From the NCBI GenBank assembly GCA_039621445.1, contig CP154954.1, positions 11,464,716 to 11,528,715 of the forward strand: 64,000 nucleotides of DNA, in the 5' to 3' direction. Each line of letters opens with the position of its first letter. Within the stretch, counting starts at the first letter, position 1. Below, piece after piece: positions 31,442-45,303 of this stretch. The position numbers and the translations under genes were made by a program. The DNA is from Euglena gracilis. Lineage: Eukaryota; Euglenida; Euglenophyceae; Euglenales. The notes under the pieces are model-generated. The model saw only the letters and a list, made by a program, of their open reading frames with translations. It was not told the origin of the DNA and ran no database searches.

Positions 31442-31887
31442 GCAAGCAGGCATTTGCTTAAGGACCCCCGGGGGGGGGGGTACTGGCTAGCCAATCGGCT
31501 AGACACTGGAAAAAGTGGACTAGCTAGACCCCCCTCCCCCCCGGGGGGGGGTCCGGGGGTCCCCCGGACTGGGAAAAAAAATTTCCCCCCGGCGCTGTGC
31601 GCCGGAGGAAAAATGAGGTTTTTAACAGGTTTTTGGCTGATTTTGTTCCAAAAATTCCCAAAAATGGCCAAAAACGGGCATTTTGGGCCATTTTTGGGGG
31701 TCCCAAAAAAATTTTTCGGCGCTTCGCGCCAGTCACTGGAAAAATTTTTTCCACTAGCTAGCCCTGCTAGCAGACCCCCCCCGGGGGGGGTCTGCTAGAA
31801 AACCCACTAGCCAAATTTGGACTAGCTGCAGTCCAGCCCCCCCCCAGGGGGGGTACTGCAATCCCTAAAGCAAATGCCTGATTGCAA
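31442..31887. mobile_element. Hairpin element with GCAGGCATTTGCTTA inverted ends
   Basis: GCAGGCATTTGCTTA at 31446 and TAAAGCAAATGCCTG at 31866 are inverted. Inside are poly-C/poly-G arms, two GCTAGCC/CTAGCTAG stretches, and GGCGCTGTGCGCC and GGCGCTTCGCGCC hairpins. An outer pair (AGCTTTATATTT at 31418 and GGGGCTTTATATTTGG at 31896) suggests insertion within an older element. Confidence 0.7.
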
Positions 31888-32144
31888 GGCCCTCAGGTGG
31901 GGCTTTATATTTGGGGGGGGGAAATAAAACTTTTTTTGAACGGCCTCTATGACCTTCGACGGCCTTCAATTGTGGCCAAATGCCAATTTTTTTTAAACCG
32001 AATTTTCGTTGTGCGCCTCCTATTTTTTCGCAGAAATGTGCAGTTCTTATCCAAAGTTGAGCATCTCTGGTTAAAAAAGGTTGTATCCACCCAAAAATTT
32101 TCAACTTTTTTTCCTGAATGACACCAGCGTCTAGACACACAGGG

Positions 32145-32405
32145 TTTTTTTAAGACCTGGGGGGGGTCCCCCCCACCCACCCCCCTGGGATCCCCCCGGG
32201 GGGGCCCACTCAATTTCCCCCGAAAAGGCCAAAAAATCGCAAAATGCTAAAAATAGCACCCTGTTCAAAAATTTTCGGTGCCTTTGGCGCCGAAAAATAT
32301 ATCCCGCCCCTCTGGGGGGGACCCCCCCCCCCCTGGTGGTGGCTCGGCCAGACCCACCCACCCTAACCCCCCCCTCCCCCCGGGGCCCAAAACCAAAAAA
32401 CCCCT
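32145..32405. mobile_element. Hairpin-family element (ATCGC-AAA-GCTAAAAATAGCACC subtype)
   Basis: Starts TTTTTTTAAGACC and carries poly-G/C arms, then GGCCAAAAAATCGC, GCTAAAAATAGCACC and TTTGGCGCCGAAAAATATAT. The same block occurs at 34905-34985 and 39305-39385, so at least three copies. Confidence 0.6.
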
Positions 32406-35028
32406 GCCTCCACGTCAGGGGGGGGCTTCATGGTGACGCTGACTGCTAAACGTGAAACAGTGCACAACCCAAAATAACAAAGAAGAAGCGCCGCCTCAGT
32501 CAAGGTCAAATGTAATTCGGGGGGGGGGGGAGGGGCGGAGAGACGTGTCAAATTTCTTTAATGCTGCAAAATTCCAGCCAAAGCAAAATTGGTAACAAAC
32601 TCAAACGGGAGTGGGGCAGGAGGATAACATTAGGAGCAGGGGAAGGGACATGTCAGGAAGAGAACTGCCTGAAAATGCCAAGGGATAATCCCATCATCGG
32701 AAACGATGTGTGTGTCAAAGGGGGGGAATTTGGGTATAAAATGATTCAGCACGTCACTCCTAAAACAGGGGGGAACTGCAGCATGGGGATTTCTCTAAAA
32801 AAAATAGTTTGGGGAGGGGTAATATCTCAAAGACCACTTTGCGAATTCCATTGCCAGGCAAACATTTGCTGCAAATATGGCTGAAGAAACACGTCTAAAT
32901 CTGGTAAAAGTCTTGTTTTTGCACACTGCCATACATGTCATTGCTGACGGAGACATGCATTTTTTTCAAAACCACAACGAACTTCTTCCACGTAAATGTG
33001 AAAGAAAAAAGGAATTCAAATGCCTTTGATTTCCTTCCTTGTGTGGATGTAGACTGTCTTTTGGTAGGGCGGGAATTTGTCAAATATCTCTCTGTCAGAA
33101 CGTGCACCAACTGAATGACAAAAAATAATGGAAAAATGAAGCAATAAATACCTGGAAAAATGGACATTTGCTTTGGTACAAACACACAGATCTCAAAAAA
33201 ATAGAGGTTTCATTTTCAACGTCTGCAGCGCTCCTTCGCTTCCCACTGCATTTTCCCACTACAGGGGGGATTGATCGGAGGCCTTCAGAAAATTGTGGAA
33301 AATTGCAGATATCAATTTCTCCCCATTGCACGTTCCACCATGGCACGCGCCTGATCATTTTGCTTGCATTGGGTTCACTTCTGGCATGTTCCTGTTGCAA
33401 ATCAAACATGCATATACTCTAAAATTGCAAACGGAATCACTTTCCGCAACAGGACAGGTTGGGGGAGTCAACAGGGGCCATGACTCGGGGAATACTACAA
33501 GGATGGGGAGGAATGGGCAGAGTCAGTGAAGGGGAGACTGCGGTGAAGGCTGGGAGGGATGTGCTGTGGCAAGGCACACAACCACACAGGAGGGATCACG
33601 GGGGCGGATGGCTGGGCTGGGCCCCAAATGGAAAAAAAACGCAACAAAAGATCACACCAAAACATGCAGATCCTCTCATGCATGCATCATGGGAGACGTA
33701 ATGGCAGACAGACAGGTGAAAGATTAGGTGCATGCTTTCCCAGAGAGTTTGGACTGCAGGAGTTTGAAACACTGGAGACAGAATAATAATAACATTTAAT
33801 AATTTTAATACAGTTTAAATACAATAACATAATAATATAATCTTATTTATATTATCACATACAATGTATTTAATAACATACAATATTTTTGTAGATTCTG
33901 GTCGGAAATGCCAAGCGTTTTCCTGTGACCAGAGCTTCGGTTGGGGACCCCCTTGGCAGCTCAAAAGCAGGAAATTTTGGGCTGGCTGGAAAAACGCGTC
34001 GTGTTGACCCCCTACCCGGGGTCCTCTGGCTGGAACTGGGTCGGATCACAGGTTGCACCGGGAAATCAAAGCGGCCGACAAAGCTCAAAATCAGCAACTT
34101 TTGCAAGAAATGGACTCGGACCGACAATGTCTTTCCGGACCCATTTCCCATAGCGGAGAGGTCCATTGTCGCCCAGCAGCGTGAAAGGTTGTGGTTCGTG
34201 GATAAGAGGGCGGGGGGGGGTCCAGGGCAGGACCAAGGCTGCTGGGCGGGAACAGGCTGCAGGCTGGATGGACCCCCACCTCCGGGGTTAGAGTCCCCTC
34301 TGGCGTCAGCGACGCCCGACCTGCGACCAAAACCTTTGCGAATTCTTTCGTAAAACTTTTTATCGGCCAACGAAAAAAAAAATGTCTTTGCATTAGGTCT
34401 CAAAAAATAAAACACAACAACAAAATATTCAACAAAAAACATTCACAAAAATCAGAAAAAACTCCAAACCCCCCAAAAGAACAAAAAAAAACGACAACAA
34501 AAATCAACAAAATATAGCAATTCCACGCAAAATGTGCACTTTTTGTGTGGGCCCATGATCTGTTAACCTTTCATTGACCCCTTTCATTGACGCCTCCATT
34601 CCCCAGCATCCCGAATCAGCTGTGGAATTCAGAAAGATGCCGGCTCATCTAAATAAGGAAAAAGTCCCCTGCCGGTGGGTTTTCTAGGAGGGGGAAAACA
34701 TACGACGTAAATTAAATTTGCTTCAATAAAAAATAAAAAACGTGTTTGCCTCCTCCCCTGTTCGCCCACTTGAAGCAAAGATATAACTTATGAAAAATAT
34801 GGCTCAAAATTATTGTGTAATGGGGAGCATGTGGAGGGACAAAAAAAACTGAAAATATCGGCAAATCTGAAAAAAATTGCCGAATCCAATCTCCCCTAAA
34901 AGCAAAAAGGCCAAAAAATCGCGAAAAATGCTAAAAATAGCACCTTTTCAAAAATTTTGGCGCCTTCGGCGCCGAAAAGTATAATCCACTCCCCTTTCGG
35001 GGGGACCCCCCTACCCGGGGGGGGGCAT

Positions 35029-35335
35029 GCTTGTGCTTACCAACCGGGGGGGGGGAGGGGGGGGTGCTATAGGGTGCCTGCCCCGAGCAGGCACACCCTC
35101 CCCCCCCCTGGGGGATAGGGGTCCGGGCCGGACCCAGAAAATTTTCATTGAAAATGGCCGTTTCCGGGCCCCCGGCGCCGAAGGCACCGGGGTCGGAAGG
35201 GGGGTGCCTGCTAGGGGCAGGCACCCCCCAAAACCCTACCCCCCCCCCGGGGGGGTCGGATCGGGTGCTATGGGGTGCCTGCCTAGCACCCCCCCTCCCC
35301 CCGTTGGTGGGGTAGGCACCCGACTAAGCACAAGC
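35029..35335. mobile_element. Hairpin-family element, GCTTGTGCTTACC ends (copy 1)
   Basis: GCTTGTGCTTACCAACC at the left, GACTAAGCACAAGC at the right, poly-G/C arms, ATTTTCATTGAAAATGGCC and a GGCGCCGAAGGCACCGG hairpin. Copy 2 is at 42009-42249 with the same internal order. Confidence 0.75.
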
Positions 35336-35700
35336 CTGGGGGGGGGCTCAGCCAGACCCACCCCCATCCCCCCCCTCCCCCCCGGGGGTCCACGACTACC
35401 CCCCCCCCCCCGAAAGGAACACCTCGTTCTTGCTGAAATTTCTGAAGTTCTCTTATTTCGGTAACGAAACAGCAAAAAAAAAGAATAAACATCCATAAAA
35501 TTCTGAAACATGGAAAGATTAATCCCCCCCTGTTTTTCAGAATAAATTTGGAATTTTGCAGAAAAAAATCTAAAAAGCAGCATGCACACGAATGGAGACC
35601 AGCCCAGAAAGGGACGGAACAATTGGAGTCAGTGTGAGTGTGAGCTTGCAGATGCAAACACCAAGATAAAAATGAGCGCGCACACATACTTGCACACAAG

Positions 35701-35802
35701 ACGACACACCACACCACACCACACCACACCACACCACACCACACCAGACCAGACCAGACCACACCACACCGCACCACACCACACCACACCACAACACAGC
35801 AC

Positions 35803-35851
<49 letters not shown>
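35701..35851. repeat. (ACACC)n then (CA)n
   Basis: Pentamer ACACC with CAGAC variants for 100 bp, then 50 bp of CA. Confidence 0.95.
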
Positions 35852-35854
<3 letters not shown>

Positions 35855-36114
35855 TAGCACTCACATGGTAACGCATGGGCATGCGCAAATGCACACACAT
35901 GATGACACATTCCGAACATCGAACCCCCCCAGGGTCCTTGATTTGGCTACCGATTGTGGAAACTACATTTTTTGAGTTGGCGTATTAATACATGCCAAAA
36001 AAACAATGGGGTTGACGGGCTTTTGACCACTGTTTCCCATTGTTTCGAAATTCGAGCAGAAAACACGTTTAAAAGTGGTGTTAGGAAAAATGGTGGCTGT
36101 TTGGACGAATAAAC

Positions 36115-36346
36115 AAGCTTCTTTTTACCAACCTTTGGGGGAAGGGGGTGCCTGCCCATAGTAGGCACCTCCTCTTAGGGGGGGGGTCGGTTTTGGATCC
36201 TGTTGCCTGCCAACCAAGCGCCAGGTGGAGTGTTCACGCACTACCCACCCCAACACCCCACCCCCCGGGGGTCACCCCCCCCCCCGTGTTTCCTCATAGC
36301 ACCCACCCCTCTGGGGGTGCGCACTTTTTTTTTTGAAAAGAAGCCT
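36115..36346. mobile_element. Hairpin-family element, AAGCTTCTTTTTACC ends
   Basis: Left AAGCTTCTTTTTACCAACC, right TTTTTTGAAAAGAAGCCT; poly-C/poly-G arms between. Confidence 0.65.
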
Positions 36347-36526
36347 GCCAATGAATTTTCTGACCTTAAAACTCTGACCAAAAAAACCTCTTTGGGAGCC
36401 CGAGATATCTACCAGAATCTACACAACTGTAAGACCAACTTGTGGACTCTTAGTTTGGGGGGCATGCATAAACAATTGCACACACGCACACACGCTCAAA
36501 CACATGCACACGCCCACACCCGCCCA

Positions 36527-36560
<34 letters not shown>

Positions 36561-36782
36561 AGATGCTTAGATACTTGACGCACAATGGGCATCTAAAAAG
36601 CTGATTAGGCGCAGCTGTAGTGTCGGCCACACATGCAAAATGCGGCGGACCAGACATGACGGTGAAAAAAAACACAGAGAGAGAAGGAGCTCCACAGACA
36701 TGCGATGCGATGCTGCCCATGCGGAAGGTCTGGGAGGGGGGGACTGGGCGGAGGCTGTCCGAGAGGCCCTTCGCCGCGGGGG

Positions 36783-36812
36783 TTAGATTTGAAGCGGGTT
36801 TGGCTCCGAGTC
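36783..36812 (-). CDS. Tweety-like terminal exon, [13 protein letters not shown]
   Basis: Acceptor CCTCTGCAG|GAC in phase 0 gives nine codons and TAA at 36783. A longer open frame here ([16 protein letters not shown]) is out of phase and is read as 3' UTR. Confidence 0.6.
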   Translation of the reverse strand, partial: DSEPNPLQI

Positions 36813-39800
36813 CTGCAGAGGCAGTGGGGAGCACAGACAGGGTGGGAAAAAGGCACAGGCCGGATGAGAGGGCTTTTTTTTGGGACCCGGTGGCGGCCTG
36901 GACACCCACCCCCTGGCACGAGGCGGGGGGAAACACAACACCAGATCCTCAAAAAAAGCGACGCAAAAAAAACACGCAAAATGTTAAAAAAAAACACGCA
37001 AAACGCAAAAAAAAAACGCAAAAAAATGCATTTGCATTTCCTCCCTGTACCCACCCACCCCTGGTTCCCCAGGGGGGGTTTGGAGGGACTCACTTTTGGG
37101 GGGGGGGTCAATTTTGGCCCAAAATGGCTTCGCGCCGAAAATGTAGCAAACCCCTCGGGGGGGTTCCCATTCAGCCTGACCTCCCCCTCCCCCCATCCGG
37201 GTCGACCCCTAACGCTGGATTGCCATTTGGCACCCCCCCCCCCCCCCCGGCACAGGGCTGTACGGGGGAATCCCCGGAACCCGATGGGTGGTGGGTTGGG
37301 GGTCGGTCCGACTCCCCCTCTATTAGGCCTTCCCGTGCAGCCCTATCTGACAGCACCGGGCAAGTGAGAATGCCTTCAGTACCGGTCCCCAAGGAACCCA
37401 AGGGCAGAAACATTTGCCGGTGTAAAGAATTTCGGCCAGGTTGTTGCTGCTTTCTCCTGAAAAAATAGGGCTGGTGATTTGGGGAACCCCGCATCGAAAG
37501 TCGCACACCAGCGCTCATAATAATAATTAACAAGTTCAATAATAATTTAATGATTAATGATGAATTTAAGAATATTATAACTTACACACGCAGCCTCCTC
37601 ATCACCTTTGACACCTTTCCCAATGGCTGGGGAGGTTTTAACCAAGGTGCACAAATGCTTGATCTTTTGGATTTGGCTTCGTAACCTCGAACACTGACCA
37701 ACAATGACCCCCAAGTGACCTTGGGGGGGGCTGGGCAATTTTGGGTGTTTTTTTTTCTTCATCGGTTGACATTCCCATTTTATCCGCTTTCATTATTGGG
37801 GGTGGGGTCAACCACCCCCCTCCCCGGAGGCCATGGATGTGTGGGAAGCCCTTCAGCTTTGAGGTAGGCGATAGGGCGGGGTCCTCACCACCCCCCCTCC
37901 TGGGGGGTAAAGTGGTCGAGGTCCGGACCCCTCCCGCCACTTATGGGGCGGGCGATCCCCCCTTCTCCCGCATCGTGTTTCCCCTCCCGGGTTTTCCTTT
38001 CGTTAACGACACAGGTTTCGGGAGAGATTTACCATCGACTTGCATTGTGCAACACAATTCATCAAAAAACCCCCCCACTGGCTGCAACAAATGCTTGATC
38101 TTTTGGATTTGGCTTCGTAACCTCGAACACTGACCAACAATGACCCCCAAGTGACCTTGGGGGGGGCTGGGCAATTTTGGGTGTTTTTTTTTCTTCATCG
38201 GTTGACATTCCCATTTTATCCGCTTTCATTATTGGGGGTGGGGTCAACCACCCCCCTCCCCGGAGGCCATGGATGTGTGGGAAGCCCTTCAGCTTTGAGG
38301 TAGGCGATAGGGCGGGGTCCTCACCACCCCCCCTCCTGGGGGGTAAAGTGGTCGAGGTCCGGACCCCTCCCGCCACTTATGGGGCGGGCGATCCCCCCTT
38401 CTCCCGCATCGTGTTTCCCCTCCCGGTTTTCCTTTCAGTTAACGACACAGGTTTCGGGAGGGGTTTACCATCGACTTGCACTGTGCAACACAATTATCAC
38501 AAAAACCCACTTGCTGGGTCCGATTCAGACATTCATTTGGAGTGGCTCAAAACAACTGCAAAGCATGGAAAGTTGTTTGGGGTCCACAGGTGTACCACAC
38601 AGCAACACAGGGGCACTGACAACACGCCGCCTTGGACAACAATAAACGCCTGGCCCGATTCTGGCACGATCGCGCACCTTTTTGTTCCCGGACGTGCTGC
38701 GCCGGACGGAGTCGAACCAGTTGGAGAGGAACAGTGTGGTAATCGCTCCGACGAAGCTGGCAATGGCCAGGGCGAACATCCCCAGCACCATCTGGAACAA
38801 AGCGGACCAAAATGCCCACAACCGCACAATTAGACCATTTCGGAGGTAACAATTACAACAATTCTTTCTCTCGAAATACGCAAAATTCGGGAAAAAAGCG
38901 GCGTGGCTGGTTGGTGAAGCGTGAATCTTTGAAATAAAAATACTTTTGAAGTAAAAAATGTAAATAAAACAAATCTGAAATGCCCATGAGCATTCCAAAA
39001 GACAGCCAGGGAGAAGATGCCGCTACATGAGAATTTGTGAATACTGTGTTCTGGGGGCAAAGCTGGCACAAATAACACATGTTAAAGAATCGTTGTCTGT
39101 GGGCTGACATTGGCGGTTGGCCAGCCAGGCTGGACCACGGGCACCCCACACGGACCTAACTGGCATTTGTGCATCTTGACAATTGTCACTGATTCGCGCA
39201 TTGGGAACAGGGCTTTTTTAAAGCGGGGGAGGGGGGTCCCCCCCACCCACCCACCCCCTGTGGGGGCCCCCCAGGGGGGGGAGGTCCCGGAGGACCCACA
39301 AAACATGGCCGAAAAATCGCGAAAAGTGCTAAAAAAGTACCTTTTCAATTTTTTTTGGCGCCTTTGGCGTCTAAAAATATATCCCGCCCCCTCTGGGGGC
39401 ACCCCCCCCCCCAGGGGGAGCTCGGCTGGACCCCCCCCCCGGGGTCCACGACTAAATAAAAACCCCTGATTGGGAACCAGTCATCCGTTGAAAATCACTG
39501 ATATGCAGAGAACTCATTGTCAAGAGGTTCGGTTCCCGCCGAGATCACGGTTTGGATTTCTGCAATGTGTTCACCGTTAACCCACCGAGTGAATTATCGA
39601 TGCGAACGTTCACCCGAAATGAGTCGATGAAGTGGTTGGGCCAGACGGTGCTGGCAGCCCCCTCTCCCCCAGGGCGTCGCTTAACGACCCCCCGGGGGTC
39701 CAAGCCATAAGAAAAATGTTGGCTGGGTGGCACCCCCCATGGGGGGTCCCAGAGCTGCTGACAGTGGTGGGGTGCAAGGGGGTCCTCCATGGGGGGGTCC

Positions 39801-42800
39801 CAGGGGTGATACAGTGTGCTCCGGCAATCCATCAGCACCACACAATCGTTGACTGGTCTCCGGGGGGTGGTTGGGGGTCACTTCCACTCTTCCAACAGCC
39901 AAATCAGTCACTTTGCAAAAACCAGTCAGCCCCACCCCCCGGTCGGCCAGTGACCAAATTGGAGGATCGAAAAACCCCAAAGGCAGGATCGGAGGTGCGG
40001 GGAGGAGGGGGTGCACAGACACTCCGACAAACCTCCTCCGCGTATCTCCGGACTTCGACGCACTGGACGGCGTACTGGACGAGGAGGGCCTGAACAGCGG
40101 CAACCAAACGAACCCCCCCGGGCGGTGGCCCAGGCTCCTTTTTAACTCGGAAGACCCCCTGGGGGGTGTGGATGTGTCCGGGGGTGGGGTGGGCATGGTT
40201 CCTGAGTAAAGCACCGAAACCCATACCATATTTTTTTTAAAGCCCATACATGCACACCGCATTTTTTCTAAACCCATACAAAAACCAAATATATGTACAT
40301 ATATATACCAAATATATGTACATATGCATACCATACACACACACACACACACATTTTTTTTATTATAGGAAATGCATGACATGCCTGGTTTTGGGGGTGT
40401 CCTCCGCCAGGCTGGGTGGGTGGGGGGACTGGGGGGGGACCACCCCCAGGGGGGCAAACTTAAAAAGAAGGCTGACCTTGCCCCAGGCTTGTATGGGAAA
40501 TCTTGGAGGGGTGCTCCCCTTCCAAAACTAGGGGGGGGGGGTGGGGGACACCTCTCCTCCCACCAGTTTTCGGTCGCCGAAACTTCTCGCCGTTCAGTGT
40601 AAAATTTCATATTGAGCCCCAAGAGGGTCCTAAAATACACACCTGGCGCGAAAAGCGCCGGAATATTGTTTTTGCCCCCCGCAGAGGAGGAGGGGGTGAC
40701 CCCTTCCGAGACCAGGGAAGGATGTGGGGGGGTGACGCCCCCCCCACCACCTACCTCATGTCTGCGGAGCTTCCCATACAACCCTGCCTTGCCCTGCTCT
40801 CGGAAAAAACGTCCGATAACGGTTTCTCTGTAAAATTGAAATTGGAACCCTCAAGAACCGCCGGGAGGTCCGGCCAGCTGGCCCTGGGGAGGTCGGGAGG
40901 TGGCAGTGCTGGACAACGTTGGTGGCCACTGGAGCCGCCCCCCCCCAGGGGTTTTCTTAAAGACCCCCCCGGGGGGTCCAGCCTCCGGCTGGCAAAAAGG
41001 CTGCTGGCTGGAAATGAGCTGCTGGCTGGACCCCCCCCCTGTGTGCACTGTGGCTGTTTTTTGGTGCCTTTTATCCCTTCTTCTGGCCTGGCGCTGTTGT
41101 TCGCCTCTGGCTCATTTTGTCTGTGTACGTGGAGGTGGCTGGACCCCCCCCCGGGGGATGGGATGCCCTCCGGCTTAAGAAAACCCCTGCCCCCCCCCCC
41201 CCAGCAGTTGCACCCGAAGCCACGTGGGGCCATCCCCCAGCGTGGAAAGAGAGTCTGCGGGAATGAATTTGGGTCAGGCCCAACCCAATTGTGTTAAACC
41301 GAAACCGTCTGAAGCAGCGAAAGAGCTGCTTTCGCGCTGATGTCGTTTCTCAGTGATCGAAGGTTGGTAATCTTACCGGCTTGCCAGAAAGGAAGGTTTA
41401 TGGCTGTCTGGGAAGGCCTGGTGGGGGGGTTAGGTCGATGCTCAGTGCGTACATGAAAAAATCTATGAATGTTCCGTGTTTGACACAAGGGGAGATATGC
41501 CGAAATAATTTGGATCAATAAAGTTTTTTTTTGTCGCCAACTGGTTCCGTACAAGGAGCACGTCTGTTCCTCATTCCCCTCCCGTTCGAAATTGCTTAAC
41601 TCAGGGGGGGAACACAATGAAACCGAGAGCATCATGACATAGATTTGAAAGTTACATATTACTTTTTTTTTTTTAAACTGGTGCACTTTCACACAATTTT
41701 AAAAGTCTTTTGTGGGTTTCGTTCGATTTGGTGTTCGTTTCTTGATATCGGTACTTCCAATTGCTCCATCAACTTCAATTTTTTTTTAAAAAAAAGCAGA
41801 TAGAAAATCATTTCAAAAAATCGATGTCGGAGAAAAACCGACGCACTTCACGAAGGGGCCTGTACGTGTCTTTTGAGCAGGAGGCACCGAGCAAACCTCC
41901 TTTGCGTATTGGCAGGTCACCATGGGCTGGATCACCGTGGTTTGGCTCTGATTGAGAATCGCCCCGAGCTGTGAACAGAAATGGCAGCGTTGATCGGCTT
42001 GGGACCACGCTTGTGCTTACCGACCGGGGGGGGGGGGAGGGGGGTGGGTGGGTGCCATAGGGTGCCTGCTAGGGCCAAAAAAATTTCATTGAAAATGGCC
42101 ATTTCAGGGCCCCCGGTGCCTTCGGCGCCGGGGTCGGAAGGGGGGTGCCTGCTATGGGCAGGCACCCCCAAAGCCCCACCCCCCCGGGGAGGTTGGATAT
42201 GGGGTGCCAACCCCCCCCCCATGGGGTTGGCACCCGACTAAGCACAAACCTGCCTGGGACCCCGCACACTCGCACAGCGAGGGTGGGGGAACGTCGCCAG
42301 CGGTGTATGGAAAGAAAACACTCGGTTACAGGATGCCAGCCGCCCACCCCCTCGGATGGCGTCGCACACAAAGATGGGGAAACGAAGCTACACCGCTCCT
42401 GTAGGACCGCTGACCCCTCATGCGTATCAATCCACGGGGACAAGCCCAAGAAAACCCACAAATACAAAATTCCGCTCCAGTTGACGTTTGGGATTGGTTG
42501 GGATTGGTGGATTTCAAGATAGGATTTTACGCAGTTCGAAGAAGATGTGGCGAAAAATGTTTGGCCCAGCAGTGCCTGTGACTTGTGTTGGGATCGCATT
42601 TTGATTACGACAAAAACACCAGCAGCAGAGCAGTAAAGATCGCGATGCAAGAAGACACTGCTATTGCAAACGAATACATAGACGCGTACACACGCACAGG
42701 TAGAAGAACAAAGACCACGGCACAAAGACCAAAAGGTGCCCCCTCGTTCATTTGCCCACACTTCTCCCAAGCTTCAACCTTCCGAACACCCTTTATGTCT

Positions 42801-45272
42801 CCCGCGTGAGGGGGAGTCGTAAAGTGTGTGGGGGGGGGGAGGGTCGACACCCACCACCCACCACCCACCACAGCGCCGTGCAAAGAAATAGTCCTTTGGC
42901 ACCGAAGGAGAAAACACTGACCTAAAAATCGGCGCCCCCAGAAATACGGTACGGCCTGGTGGGGCGGGCGGGGTTCGGACCCCCGTCCTCCCCCCCACCC
43001 GGATGGGGGGGGGACCCTCCCCCAGCTGCCACCATAGGATCTTCGGGATTTCCATATTGCCCTGCCCCTGGGGGGTTCAGGCACCGCGGCTGGCAACATC
43101 CATCCAGACCCCTGGAAAGTGGAAACCTTCCCCCAATTGTGCAAATACAATTGTTGTGGACTGACGGGTCCAGCCGGGGTGGTTTTTTTTTTGACTGGAC
43201 TTGTGGATGACTTGTGGATGACTATCACTCCCCTGGCAGCCCCCACACGCCAATACAATTTTTTACCGACCCCCGGGGGGGGAGGGGGGGATCATTGCAC
43301 TTTTTCAAAAACCAGTCAGTCACTCATTTTCAAAAAAACAGCCAGTCACTACCCCCCCCCCCCCGGGGGGGTCGGCCACTCAGAAAAACGGCCACTTTCT
43401 AGTAACTTTAGGCCATTTTAGGCCAAAAAAATTACCGGCGCCTTTGGCGTCGAGGTCACTCAATCCACTTTTGCCCACCCCTGGCCGACCCCCCCCCCCC
43501 TGGGGGGGAGGGGGTCCCGGCCAAAAACCAGTCAGTCACTCTGAAAAAACTAGTCACCCCCGGGGGGGGGGGGGTCGGTCAGTGCTTAAACAATTGCCTG
43601 CACACGCCTGCAGGCTGTCGATCAGCCCCAGCGAGGCGTTAGCGAGGGAGACGGAGGTGCACTTCGCGGCGCAGGTGGCGACGCTGCAGCCGCCGCCGCA
43701 GGCGCCGGAGGCGGCAGTGATGGTGATCTGCTGGTCGAGCCGGCTGACCTGCGCGTAGCTGTGGGGGGGGGGGGACAGGACGGGGAGGCGCAAATGAGAA
43801 AAGAAAAGAAAAGAAAAGAAAAGAAACGGGCAGGTGGGATTGGTCAGTAAAACTGACTGTGTGTTTCATGCGTGTATGAAGATGAGCTGCTACTCCATTT
43901 GGCAGGGTATTTCAACCTTTCAAGGAAGCCATAGATTTTGTGCGTTCCTAGTGCTCATTTGGGATCCAGACGCCGTCAACCGTGGCCAAAATTTTGCCTC
44001 CATATTTGGGTGGGTACACCTTTGCGGCTAGTACACCTTTGAACAACTCGTGCTGTCAATCAATGTCAATCAACAACCTTTACGGGCATTTTTTCCTCAT
44101 TTTGGCTTTTTTTTGACCAAAAATGGTCACATTGGCTGAGTCACGGCCCCATCAGCCCGCATTGACAGGGGTTTCCATCATGTGTTGTTCAAAGGTGGGG
44201 TCAAAGCCCAAATAGCCCAAGAATGGATCACCTCACCTGCGTTCCAGGGCTGGGTTTGGGTTGGCAATTGGGAGGGGTCAGAAATTGCAAGAAGATGTTG
44301 CTCTCAAAAGACTGGAGTTTTGCACGAGGTGCTGCAGCGGAGCAGGCAGGGGCACTGCTGTGTAGGGTGGGTGCACATTGCCACGGAAACCCGCAAGAAA
44401 TCACGAATCAGCATGAAAATGGAAGTTTCAAAAAAAATTGCGAAGAATCACGAGAATCACGGAAATCCCCAGCAGGGTGTTGCAACACGTTACAGCAAAA
44501 AAAAATATAAAATTCTTATCAGTGGTCTTTCGTTCGGTGATTTTTCACAAATTGGTTGAAAAGATTGAAATTGAATACAATCACGACACAGAAGAAATCC
44601 CTCCCCGAGCCAAGTTTTATGATATCCGCATGTTTTTCACACCCACTAATACGGCCGGCACAGTCGAATAACTATCCCAGAGAACATAATGAGAACCGCC
44701 GATCGGTTTCCAGTTTCAGGGCCAAATCACCCTTTCCCTTGGGTCCAGGTGTTCAGGCCTTTGGGTACCCACATTTGGGGTCCCAGAGCACCCATCCAGA
44801 TTCTTTCAAATTTGGCTAGTTTTATGATATCCGCCACCCAGGTGGGCAGGGCTCTGGGGACCTGAGGCACTTGGCGGGCAGGGTCGGGGTCGGGCAAGAC
44901 ATCTGAGGCGTGGAGCATGGCCACTGCACACAACCGCAGGCATCTGGGGCACGGAGGAAAGACGGCTGGCTAAAAACAAAGAGGACGATGCGTATGGCCA
45001 AAGCCTATGGGGGGAAGAAATAAGACTGCCTTCCAAATCAAAAAATTAAAACGGGGTTCGGGGGGAGGGACCGTAAAATCGGTACTGCAAATATGATTTC
45101 TGGCATCTGAAACATCCTCTGTTTCTGGGATGCACCCACACCCACATCTTCCCAGCAATCCACCCGTGCACTCATCCACCCACCAACACATGCCCACACA
45201 ATACACAGAAAACACACACACACACACACACTCACAGACACACACACAGGCAAATTCACACACACGCGCACG

Positions 45273-45303
<31 letters not shown>

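Larger units (their letters stand above)
30277..36782. other. Intergenic region between exonuclease 5' end and tweety-like 3' end
   Basis: 6.5 kb. It holds the 840-bp TATG/TCTG satellite just upstream of the exonuclease start, nested hairpin elements (31396-31925, 32140-32405, 34890-35335, 36115-36346), AT-rich 33785-33880, and an (ACACC)n/(CA)n tract at 35701-35851. Open frames such as 33870-34442 are unsupported. Confidence 0.5.

Noticed and set aside
33870-34442. Overlapping open frames of 190 (minus) and 142 (plus) codons
   Set aside because: Both strands are open over the same bases, no recognised motif, and G/C-tract repeats inside.
36690-36812. Frame [16 protein letters not shown] as the C-terminal tail of the tweety-like protein
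   Set aside because: Out of phase with the preceding 38-codon exon; the in-phase reading stops after nine codons.
39681-40781. 366-codon minus-strand frame
   Set aside because: It crosses poly-C/poly-G elements; only the 57-nt exon at 40089-40033, in another frame, is supported.
44862-44943. Possible tweety-like exon ([18 protein letters not shown])
   Set aside because: Good AG and GT, but neither open frame fits the phases of the exons at 46172 and 43758.
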